A stretch of 64,000 nucleotides of DNA from assembly GCA_964019415.1 (NCBI GenBank), contig OZ025868.1, forward strand, positions 6,970,159 to 7,034,158, given 5' to 3'. Each line of letters opens with the position of its first letter. The stretch's first letter is position 1. Made by a program: the position numbers and the translations under genes. This stretch comes from Ianthella basta (lineage: Eukaryota; Porifera; Demospongiae; Verongiida; Ianthellidae). Positions 10,797-21,200 of the stretch are shown here, one piece after another. The notes beneath the pieces were generated by a model, which saw only the letters and a list, made by a program, of their open reading frames with translations, made no database searches and was not told the origin of the DNA.

Positions 10797-11010
10797 TTGT
10801 ATGAGGAAGCCATACATCAAAGCAAGCTGCAGTGTACTAATTTCGCATAACGCCACTGTTTACGCTTTCACACCTCATAACACACTGCATCGAATGGGGC
10901 TCTTATTGGTTCACCCAATTGCTTTTCAGTCTTAAGCAAACAGACTGTCTATTGTTTTGACAAAACTTCTTTGATCTTCATCACCTTGTGAACTTTCTCA
11001 TAAGCTATGT
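10797..11010 (+). repeat. Left direct repeat flanking the Crypton
   Basis: About 200 bp starting TATGAGGAAGCCATACATC. It matches 13012-13425 in the same orientation, with shared words such as AAGCAAGCTGCAGTGT, TTTACGCTTTCAC and CACCTTGTGAACTTTC. The pair brackets the tyrosine recombinase gene. Confidence 0.8.
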
Positions 11011-11189
11011 AACCCATTAGAAGGATGGGTAGTTATCTAGCACAGTGCGGAAAAAGACAATTTTCACATGTTTAATTGCATATTGACTAATCCACACAGC
11101 TTAACATTGATGAAGATACTTTGTAAGAAACACAATAATAAACAGTTTACACAATTTGATGAACACACCATTTAAAATGTTAATAATGA

Positions 11190-12827
11190 CTAAAACTGAA
11201 GAAATTCATTAATGTCAATGCTTGAATAGTCTTCAGCTACGATATCTTGTGGTTCAGGTTGTTGGACCGGTACGTTGATAGTGCAGTTACACCAAGTGAA
11301 ACTAAACTGCTGTGCTGACTGTAGCTGTGGGATAGTGAGGGCTTGTTGTATCGCTGGCTGGAGCTGCTGCTGGATAGAAAAGGCTTGCTGCAGTGCTGTT
11401 TGAGGCTGATGTGGTGCAGCGAGAGCTTGGTGCATTGCAGGTTGTAGCTGCTGTGGGGCAATGAGGGTTTGCTGAGGCTGCTGTGGGGTATCGAGGGTTT
11501 GCTGTAGTGCTGGCTGAGACTGTGGTTGGAGAGTGAGAGTGTGGCGCAGTGCTGGTTGAGGCAGATTTGAGGTGAAGATGGCTTGCTGTGGTACTAGTGC
11601 TTGTTGTTTCTGCACTGGAGTTGTGCCATCTAAAACACTGCAAACCTGCACAATCTGTTCCTCTCCGACTCGTTCATATTTTCGTAGTGCCTCCAGTGAC
11701 CGGTGCCCTGTTCTTTGCTGCACTAGTTTCTCTGGTACATTGCTTCTAAACAACTCTGCTGCCCCGTATGCCCGAAGACTGTGGTTGGTAACACCCTTCC
11801 CCAAATTGGCCTCTTCAGACATCGTTTTCATCATCTTTCCTAGGGTGTTCGCACCAACAGGGATGCTGCAGTACCATGCAGCAAGCGAGTCTTTTGGGAC
11901 TACATCCTTTGGTCTCAAATAGAATAGGTCCTTCTGTCTGGCTTCTGGAGGTAACTTCTGAATGTACTTGTCCAGTAGTATGACATGACACCTGTTGACA
12001 TTTTCACTCTCATATTGCTGAACAACCTTATTCTCCATTCTCAGTTGTTTAAGCCCGCCACTTCTGTTCTTTGACCCATATTCCGTGTATGTGTAGCACA
12101 CTTTCATTGTCCCCTGCACAGACACCACCTCTCTCTTTAATTGGCTTAACTTAAGGTCACGGTGTTCCTGTCCTCCACGCAGACAGAATTTTTTTCCATT
12201 CAGGAAAAAGACACAGTTTAGTAACCCCTGTGGTTTGTTAGGGTTCAGAACTCCAGACTGCCACAGTTTCTCTTCATCCTCTCTCGTGAGAAGTTCTGTA
12301 CTTTTGCTGGAACACCCAATGCCCTCTTGATGCAGTTTGCGATAGTACGAGTCCAGTATCTTCCTTAAACCATGAAACTCACGGTCTCTCATGAAATTCA
12401 CCTGGGTACTGATTTCTGCATTGATACTGCGCTGCAGTCCAAAAAGAAGTAGTTGCAACGTCTTTGGGGGATAGGCCCTGCCATCTTTCCTTCTCACTTC
12501 CACGACAAAACGCCCCAACCACTCAGCTAAACTGACCAAATCATTACCTTTCAGAAGATCTGCTGGAACCTGACTGTCTGGAAATGCACTATTTCGCTCT
12601 TCAGCCCAACTGTTGAATGCCTTCACACACCATTCATTATTGCGAGCTGTTGTCTTTGGGGTATATCCTGCTTGCAGTTCTTCGAAGTCGTCGTCTGTTA
12701 AGCTGAAGTTGAACCTGGACAACTTTGCAGGGGTTGAATTACTCTTCTTCGCTGAGCGCTTCAACATGAAACTTCTCTTTAGGCACAAGAATTTGTGTAC
12801 ACGAGTTTCCATAGGAACGTCGGGCAA
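11190..12827 (-). CDS. Crypton-type tyrosine recombinase (DUF3504/ZMYM-like)
   Basis: A 545-residue intact ORF. The catalytic set of a tyrosine recombinase is present in order: Arg217 in LRGGQEH, His349-x-x-Arg352 in NHSLR, His375 in TGHRS and the nucleophile Tyr384 in RKYER. The N-terminal half (AGYTPKTTARNNEWCVKAFNSWAEER) is the usual core-binding region of the Crypton/KIAA1958/ZMYM family. The C-terminal 140 residues are Gln/Pro/Ala-rich repeats, ending in an acidic tail, and may be an activation or linker region. Cryptons cut and paste circles without terminal inverted repeats. The ATG at 12827 is one choice; MLKRSAKK further in is another. It could be an active element or a domesticated host gene. 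No introns are needed. Confidence 0.85.
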   Translation of the reverse strand: MPDVPMETRVHKFLCLKRSFMLKRSAKKSNSTPAKLSRFNFSLTDDDFEELQAGYTPKTTARNNEWCVKAFNSWAEERNSAFPDSQVPADLLKGNDLVSLAEWLGRFVVEVRRKDGRAYPPKTLQLLLFGLQRSINAEISTQVNFMRDREFHGLRKILDSYYRKLHQEGIGCSSKSTELLTREDEEKLWQSGVLNPNKPQGLLNCVFFLNGKKFCLRGGQEHRDLKLSQLKREVVSVQGTMKVCYTYTEYGSKNRSGGLKQLRMENKVVQQYESENVNRCHVILLDKYIQKLPPEARQKDLFYLRPKDVVPKDSLAAWYCSIPVGANTLGKMMKTMSEEANLGKGVTNHSLRAYGAAELFRSNVPEKLVQQRTGHRSLEALRKYERVGEEQIVQVCSVLDGTTPVQKQQALVPQQAIFTSNLPQPALRHTLTLQPQSQPALQQTLDTPQQPQQTLIAPQQLQPAMHQALAAPHQPQTALQQAFSIQQQLQPAIQQALTIPQLQSAQQFSFTWCNCTINVPVQQPEPQDIVAEDYSSIDINEFLQF

Positions 12828-12904
12828 GTTCGTTCGACAAAACGATTCGACGCATGGCGAAATTGAAGGAGCTTCAGCCAGTAGGATTCCTCCAACCGTC
12901 TCAA

Positions 12905-13023
12905 CAAGTAAGTTATAACGTGGCCGCTCAGGCGCTTAGCTGATTTATCGCACTCGGGCGCTTTGCGCCCTCGTGTGATAAATCAGCCAGCACCCTCGCG
13001 GCCATGTTATAACTAGTACTTGT
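12905..13023. repeat. Hairpin MITE family, copy 1
   Basis: Arms AACAAGTAAGTTATAAC and GTTATAACTAGTACTTGTT enclose GATTTAT...GGGCGCTTTGCGCCC...ATAAATC. Other copies are at 14380-14495 and 24838-24965. It lies between the recombinase 5' end and the right direct repeat. Confidence 0.85.
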
Positions 13024-13425
13024 TACATGAGGAAGCCATACATCAAAGCAAGCTGCAGTGTGTTAATTTTGGAAAACGCCACTATTTACGCTTTCACCCC
13101 TCATAATGCTCTGCGACGAATGGGGCTCTTATTTCCTTTCCCAATCACTTTCTAGCTTTAAACAAACATTTTGTTTACTGCAGGGTTGAAAACCTTGCCA
13201 ACGTTTCGCCCAGATGCTCTGGTCTTCTTCAGGGCGAAGATGAAGAAGACCAGAGCATCTGGTCGAAACGTCGGCAAGGTTTTCAACCCTGTTGTGAAAC
13301 TGGTATTGGAGAACCAACCCTTTCTGATGCCTGAGCCAGCTGAGAAGCCCTCACTTCATTTTGTTTACTGTTTTAGTGAAATGCCTTTTCATATTATGCA
13401 CCTTGTGAACTTTCCTATGCACATT
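13012..13425 (+). repeat. Right direct repeat flanking the Crypton
   Basis: The second copy of the 10797-11010 repeat, split by a 176-bp insertion at 13181-13356. The similarity resumes after the insertion at CACCTTGTGAACTTTC. Confidence 0.8.
13181..13356 (+). mobile_element. Short insertion with hammerhead-like inverted arms (Penelope-related candidate)
   Basis: Flanked by a perfect 14-bp target duplication CATTTTGTTTACTG at 13167-13180 and 13357-13370. The first part is an inverted repeat whose arms read GACCAGAGCATCTGG followed by GAAACG. On the minus strand one arm begins CTGAAGA, so the pattern resembles the CUGANGA-stem-GAAAC core of hammerhead ribozymes found in Penelope-like elements. 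No protein is encoded. Family assignment is an inference. Confidence 0.6.
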
Positions 13426-13429
13426 GGCT

Positions 13430-14380
13430 CTTGAATGATGAGTGCTTGGGACTTGAAAACATGGTCATCAACATAAATTTAAGATATGGCCACATGCTCT
13501 TCCGAATCCGAAAAATGAACTAAACAAACTGGTCATTTGTACGTTTGCCCTGTCACACTGCGTGCTTGGCCAAATTGGGTACATCACGTGCTTAGTTGGC
13601 CATTGAAGTTTGGTCCGGCGAATGACGCGCCAAATATGAACAAGAAACAGCTAGTTCTCGTTCTTCTTCTGCTGTTAAAGAAGCTCCTGCTGCTTTAGAC
13701 GTCCTGCTTTTTGCTTTGACATCATTGGCCATGTTTAACTTCATCAGGCAAGTGCCCACGTACATGAAATCAGCCAATCAGATGGCTACAAAGAAGAATG
13801 CTTAAAATGGAGGTCGACATGTCGAGTGAATGAAGAATGCTGAAATTTCTATTCGTCATTCGGCAAAATCATTCGTCACATCCATTCGTTGTTTACTTTT
13901 GACACCTTTAGACGAGCGTGTGGCCTTATCTTTATGCCACGCCACAGCAACAGTGCATGTGAATGTTTTATGGCACTGACTTGTAATTGTGCATGCAATG
14001 TCTTTAGTGATAGAGAAATTCAAGATGACCTGAGTTCACTTGATTGACATGAATTCAATCTGAAGGTAGGTCTCGCCACTTCCAAGTTCACCAGACCTTC
14101 CATTCATAGTACACTGCCTAAAAGGGAAGTTCTCACTTCTTACACTGCTTGTAGGAATTCAAATCATCTGCACTAGTGCCGACTCAAGTGACACCAACGC
14201 TTTAACAGTAAAGGAGACCGCTGGCAACCTTTTTCTGTGGAGCTTCTCGGCTTTCACCTTGTGCTGCGAGAAGAGCTGGTTCTCTGGTTTCTATAGAAAC
14301 TTTGGTCAGGTTCATTCAGCAAATTCAGTTGACAGTGAACAAATTCTAGCACTAATTGCTGCTGTTTGAATCGTAACAAG
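13430..14380. other. No gene recognised
   Basis: I looked here for extracellular exons of the downstream receptor and found no open stretch with good splice sites and phase-1 borders. Confidence 0.45.
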
Positions 14381-14495
14381 CCAGCTATAACATGGCTGCT
14401 CAGCCGTATAGCTGATTTAATGCATTCGGGCGCTTCGCGCCCTCGTGTGATAAACCAGCCAGCACCCTCACGACCATTTTATAACTGGTACAAGG
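14380..14495. repeat. Hairpin MITE family, copy 2
   Basis: CAGCTATAACATGG ... GGGCGCTTCGCGCCC ... ATTTTATAACTGGTAC. Same layout as copy 1 at 12905-13023, with diverged arms. Confidence 0.8.
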
Positions 14496-14834
14496 AGATC
14501 TTAAATATGAAGCCATAATCCATCAGATGTGGAAGAAGTTTATCAACTAGGTGAATCATACTGCTCTATCCATGTGAAAGTGATGCATGCATGTGGTAAG
14601 CCAGGAACTTGTCTTAATTAGATGGTAAGTGTGGAATCGAAATATCTTATTTGACATTAACCTCAGTAGGATTGGAATACTTGTCTGTTGCAATGTTGAT
14701 TGGTAAACTTCTGCCATAGGCCAGCTAAGCACATCATGTATAGGTGTTCTACATCACAGTTTGCAGGCTATAGTTTGTATATGCAGCACTATAACTGCGA
14801 GGTTGTCAATGCATATTTCTCACTTGTTCTCTAG

Positions 14835-14942
14835 GGTTGGTAACTTCAATTGTTGTCGCTGCCATCATCTTGCTCATTGCAGTTGCAATGATCATGGCCA
14901 TGATTGCACTGATGCTTAATCATCATATGAAGCATATTAGAG
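14835..14942 (+). CDS. Exon encoding a single transmembrane helix
   Basis: A 108-nt exon between CTCTAG and GTATGT, phase 1 on both sides. It encodes 35 residues starting LVTSIVVAAIILLIAVAM, about 26 hydrophobic residues, then LNHHMKHIR. A phase 1-1 exon with a basic stop-transfer end is typical of modular receptors. Confidence 0.78.
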
Positions 14943-17900
14943 GTATGTTCCCTGCATGTCTTTAGCAGTATTTTGTATGCTTGACTGCGCCGGGTGCATA
15001 ACATTTGTGTCTAGTAATCTAACAGAGTCACTTGCAGTGCATTAATCACCGCAGATGCTTTAAATTTTGTGGGGTTTAATGTTTGCAGCTTTCGCGGATC
15101 AGCAGCCATCCAAAAAAGTTTATTCCGTGAAATTTTAGATGTTACTGCAAGCGTACACAACACAGAGCCAGTAATTGATGATGTCATGCATAGCTAAAAT
15201 GGCGATAATTAATTACAGGACAACCTCGCCTCATGTTAGTTCCTTTGTTGGCCGAGCACTTTGCCGAGGTTCTTGTTTGATCTGTCACCAACGCCTACAT
15301 CCTGTACCGGTCACTACCATCTGTACCTGGCAGTAAGAAGGTACTACTGAAGGACTTCAGAGTGGCCCTTGCTGATCAATTGATCAATATCTACAATGGC
15401 AGGAAAAGGATGGGTTCACCTTCTGTTTCACCAGCTCCTAAAAGGTTCTGCCCGTCGCACTTCCCTTTGAACACACAGGGTAGTTATACCAGGAAACCTG
15501 TACTTTAGGTGAAAGGTGTGGATAACCGCTAAATTCCGTTCATCAACAGTTTCAGAGAGAGAAACTTAGTGATGTCACGAATGACATCACTGATGTCACA
15601 AATGACATCACTAAGTTTCTCCCTCAGAACTTATTAATGAAAGGAATTTAGCGGTTATCCACACCTTTCACCTAAAGTACAGGTTTCCTGGTATAACTAC
15701 CCTGTGTGGGCCTATGTAATGGTGGCGTCATACGGTATGGCCAGAAATTTTGACGGATTGCTGAAATTTCTGTATTTGGCGGAATTTACTTTGGCGGTTT
15801 GGCAAAAAGCCTGTGCCATAATTATATTTATAGCAAAATGGCTAACCCGGACGAACAGTGCTAGATTGCTGAAGAGTCTCTGAGGACTACACGCGCTGTT
15901 GTTTGACCATAACTGGGTTATTTTCACTCCAATCCTTAGCTTTTCGCACGAGTAGTTAAGCCTTCTTTTGGCCGATCTGCTGACGCTCGCCTGCAGCCTG
16001 TGACCTCGCACAAAATTGTACCGCTCCAACGCAGAAACAGAGAACACGCTGTCGAAATCTGCCGCAGTCAGTTACCGACAATGATCTCAACGTCAGTCTT
16101 CACTGCGACCGCATATACGACGCCGTTCGGATTGCCTTTGGCTTCCTCGCGCTCTTCTTCCACCTCCGGTGTGCAAAACTCTTTAGAAACGTAGTGTCCT
16201 TGCGCTGCTGTCATTTGTGAACTCCATGCTGACGATTAATCTATAGACCTGGCGCAACCAGGCTTGTTAAGCGGGAAAAAAAATCTTATGATTGCACAAA
16301 TTTTGGCGGAAGAAATATTGGCGGATTCCTCTCAAAACCGCCAATCCGCCAAAATAAATTCCCCGCCAAAATTTCCGGCCATACGGTAGTGTGTGGGAAA
16401 GAATGTGTTATGGTTTAGTACTAGTGTATAAAAATTACTTTAGAATTAAAAGAGATTTAGGAATGGCCAGCACTAAAAGCGTAGAAACAAGCAACATTAA
16501 CTTAACACCACAATGAACCACATTTCCGTGAAGTTCACTCTGTATTCCTAATTTCTTTGTAGCTACATGGACTCAAATGTCTAGCTAGCTGTCCCATCAC
16601 GGTGTTGAGCTAATGCTGCTTGTTTCTATGCTTTTTCTCTTTTCCTAAACCTCTATTAATTCTAAAGGAATTTTTATACATTAGTTTGTACAGTTTTTGG
16701 ATATCCAAAGGACTATGGCTACATCAGATTAATACTAGCGCTGACTAATACCCCTTCCCTATATTTGTTGAAGATTGGGCAAAGCGTTGAGCACAGTTAT
16801 GCCACTTTAGAAGAGGTGGCCGCCATGTATCATACGGTTTACCAGAGCAACAAAATGACGGCACTGGGGTATCTTTAATACACGGGGATGACAAATTTCC
16901 TGCCCGCTCCAATGCTGTTGTTATTGGATTGCCACCGGCTCTCAGATCCTAGTCCTTGACTTAGGTACGTAAGTCCTCATGCACAATTTAGGTGCATAGG
17001 TGTCCTGCGTCGTGCGCCAAGAGCGCACAAATATTCTGTGGGAAGGAGAATAGTAAGAATATGAAAAGAACAAATGTGGTACGAGCAGCCTATGATGCTA
17101 TTCTCTTATGTGTACTCCAGGTCGCCTTTGGGTGCGCTTGAGTCTTCAATACATCCAAAAAGAAAAACTATCCATGGCCTTTAATTGTTCTTTGCCACCG
17201 TCGTTTGGTTAGTTTTGCTGAAGCGCCCTAATACATTAAGATAAGAGACGCCATTTTGCACCGGGCACATTTCTAAATAGACGTCACAAGCGTGACGTCT
17301 GATATAATAGCTCTCAATTTAGTTGGACTTGCAGATGTAAACTTGTTATAGATGGTAACGTTCAAACAATGGGTGAACTGGAAATTTCGCTTGCAGCGCA
17401 AAGTTGATGCATGTGTATCCTAAATGTATGTTGTTCTTATCTGTTGTATTTGCCTTGGCTACGTACATGATGTGTATATGAACATTTTTGCATTCTACAG
17501 TCAGGCAGGATTATGAACTCCAAGCAAGATCTGTGAGCACAAGTGAAGAGGTTGAACTCCAAGTGAGACGTGTGGGCGTAGGTGAAGAGATTAATCTAGA
17601 CTCGCAGAATGAAGTGAGTGCACCACTGAGAAGGAGGGTTGTGGCACGTCCAGATTCAAAGGATGAAGTGAATGCATCACTGAGCAAAAGAGAATTGTCT
17701 AATACACCCAAAGAAATGAGTATTCTACAAAGCAGAGTGGAGACAGCTAATCCAGATGCAATCACGTCTAGTGTTCAATTATTACTTGGTAAGTAAATTG
17801 GATGGTTGCAAGCATTATACTACAGAGCCAAGATCAGTCACAGCAATTGTACTGTGACTGATGTATTTGGCATGATGTGGACAGATAGCTAGAATTGAAT

Positions 17901-18151
17901 GCAATAAGTGGCTTTATGCATGCACTGACAATGTGAAATGATGTAGCTGTTGTAAAGGCATTCAAAGAGCTGTATAGCTAATTGGTAAAAAGGAAGCAAA
18001 GAGGAGTCTAGCTATATATAGGTGGAAACAAGTATTTCGAGTTAAAAACTCGTGGGGCTACCGCCCCAACTCGAAATACTTGCTCCCTTCGGTCGCAGCT
18101 CTGTCACACAATAGGTAAACATGACATCGTGTCATAATACCTCAGTAACCT

Positions 18152-18236
<85 letters not shown>

Positions 18237-21200
18237 ATTATCACCAGACACATGAGACACACACACACACACACACACATGCACAGAGAAATCTCCAGCA
18301 ACGACAGACTCATGACTGCTTATATCACATGCATTTACAATGAGTAATTACAGACAAATAATGTACCAAGGAACCCACAGTCGCCAGAGTAGCTAGTGGT
18401 CTGTGTTGGCAAAAGCTACATACGTTTGCTACAGCGCAGTACACGTGGGCCAGGTTCTGAAGAGCATTCAGAAGGGCAACGAAGGGCGAGTTAAGCTTTT
18501 CAATGCTACAAACGGTTGAAGAATGTTAGCGTCTACATATTACGGCGTTCACCAGTTTCTACGTTGCTCCTGTCATGTGTTCCAGGCAGCGGAGTGAAGT
18601 CCTCTGAGGTGGGCGCGGCCATTATCGAAGAAGGCGCAGGGCGAAGTCGATGACCTGTTGGGCGCTGTCTCGAAGCTGTGTCTTTGCCCATCGACCAGAA
18701 GTGCTGTAGGAGTCTGTTCCAGGATCAGAGGCGGAAGAAAACATTCAAAGTTCGCTAAGACGTCGTTTAGAAGCCGGTTTTCAAAGTCCCTTGGCCTCGC
18801 ACACAGTCCACTTCCGGCCGAATAAAATGGCCGACAATATAAATTTCATATACCCAATACTTCACCCAATACATTCAATATAAATGTAAGCATTGACGTA
18901 CAACCATAGGTTGGCGTATTATATATATATATATATCCGTAACATGAAGCCATATGAAAACGTCAATTTGAAAACAATATAGGGGCTGCCTGCGGCAGCC
19001 CCTAAAAAGATGATGCATAAATCCTTTCTTCCTCTGTACTATCTCAGGTGCAGCTTTCGCACTCCTAGTCAAGCTATGTGCTACATGATCTAGTGCAATC
19101 CACCTACTTCTATGCTGCACCGACATCTTCTTGACTACAGTGTGCTTTGGTAGCTATATAGCGGGTGTCCCATTGCCAGCGAATGCGTGCCTTTAGTATG
19201 GTGTCATGTGGTTGCTGATTTGCAGCAATATGGTGCCATAGATATTGTTAGATGCAGCTCTGTTGCCAGGCAAAGTGCGAGCGCTCTCCCTGTAGCATGG
19301 CTTAGATAACTGGAATTCCGTATGCACAGTCCATAAACGCACAAAGAACTTGGTGTCTTTCCCCTTAACGGAGGGAAAATGTGTGGCACTCTTGACCCTT
19401 CGCAGGCACAGCAAATCGTCTTCCATCTACCCCCTTATGACTGTCTCCATGCCATGCCCAGTAATAGTTCCAGGTTTGGCGGCAATCGTGCGTGAGCTCG
19501 CGAGGAGTTTGCGAACAGAGGATTTCAGCTCTACCAAAATATATATAGAGATTGTGATGTCATAATTACGTAGACTGGTATGATAGATTGGCCACCCATT
19601 CAGCAACCAACCACAAGTATGCATGGTAGGGGTTTCTTTTGGGAAATCAAAAAACGGAATAGCATTCATTTTGCTGCTTTTCAACAAGAAAGCCCACTTG
19701 TGTCTCCACGTCTCAGCATATTTGTTTTTTATGTGGACAGTGTGCATTCACTTCCACCTTCACTCTCACCCTCCCATCTTCCCTACAGACACTGCCTTCA
19801 TGTGGTTTTAGCTTTTGTGTGTTCATAAGCATGTGTTAATAGAGTGAAGCAAATAAATAGACTAACAAAGGGCTTTACTTTGAGACACTGTACCAATTAT
19901 TGCAATTTGAATGGCTGACATTGTAATATCTTTATATTTCGCCGTGTATCCAAAGAATGCAAAGGGACATCACTCTGATGTCACTTGATGTACTGTATGT
20001 TGCAAAATGTTCATGACTGAATAATTTCACATACCGCTTTCAAAATGGAGGAGCAGAAATATTCGCAAATAGAATTTTGCAAAGGAGACTATAATACTAC
20101 ATTGGCAACTAAGGGTTTCTATTACCAATATTAGGAGCAGTAGCTTCTGAAATTGAGAAAACAAGTGCTTCTGTCAGCGTTCACTAGTTTGCCAACTTAC
20201 TATGATGTCATAGTACATATTTTGATTATACCATTCCCATTATTGTGTACATAAATGTTCACGATAGGAATATTTGTGACTGTGCTCCATTTGCGAAAGT
20301 TAAAAACATTATTAATCGCAAACATTTTGCGACATATGGTATCATGTGTGCCATGTTCTTAACTATCAGGACTGGCACTACATCTCCTTGGTAGTGCCAC
20401 CTCTGTTGTTGTAACCTGCTTGCTGGTCTTTCATGCTTGAATTTGAGAAAAGAACAATATCAAGTAACAGTAATAGTAGTAAAACGTTTTTACATGTTCA
20501 TGAGATACAGCCTCAAATACAAAGAAGTTGAACAGATCATTGGTCAATGAAGGAGATAAGGGAATAATGGCATTACCACTTAGGGCAGCCTTTTATAGCA
20601 AGCATACTCCTCCAGGTACACAGTAACATGTACATCCTTGTTTGGAATGTTATGATGTCAATCATGTCTGGATACTTGAAACCTTGCACACTAACAGCCT
20701 ATAGCATGCTAATCTATAATTGGGGTGAGTGAAGCAAAGCCCCTCTCTTCTGGGTGGTGCGAAACCAGAAATTATGGTACAGTGCGTTTGCGCAATCGCA
20801 TTGTGCAATAGTTTTTGACATGTTGTGGTCGCGCAATAGTTTACCATATATGGTTTGTACGTAGATTATGGCCCGGGGAACCAATATTTGTCTGATACAC
20901 TTGGTCCTAGGACCTTATTTTTAAGACCAATCTCAGTCTCATTCCCGGGGCTGGGAATGAGGCTAGCTGTCTCTCGGCACAAGCAGAGTGCACGATCTGC
21001 TCTATTAACTCATTAGGACCAATTTCGAACTTCACGCTCGTGTACTGTGAGCCCAACTTAAAAATGGCAGCTACGTACAAACCCCGTACTCTTGCTTTTC
21101 GGTGGCTTTCCTGGCTTCCATCGCACAAAATGTTGACATCTGGTTTTGCATTCCATGGTGCTGTTTCTTAGGAAGGCTATGGGATGCTCGTGGTCCAGCT

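Noticed and set aside
11237-11922. Other frames overlapping the Crypton gene
   Set aside because: Shadows of the Gln/Pro-rich repeat region; the 545-residue frame has the catalytic motifs.
15712-16047. 111-codon frame in the ATACGG MITE, with a relative at 28364-28795
   Set aside because: It is shared only because both are copies of one MITE, and the frames differ in their breaks. A captured gene fragment is possible but not shown.
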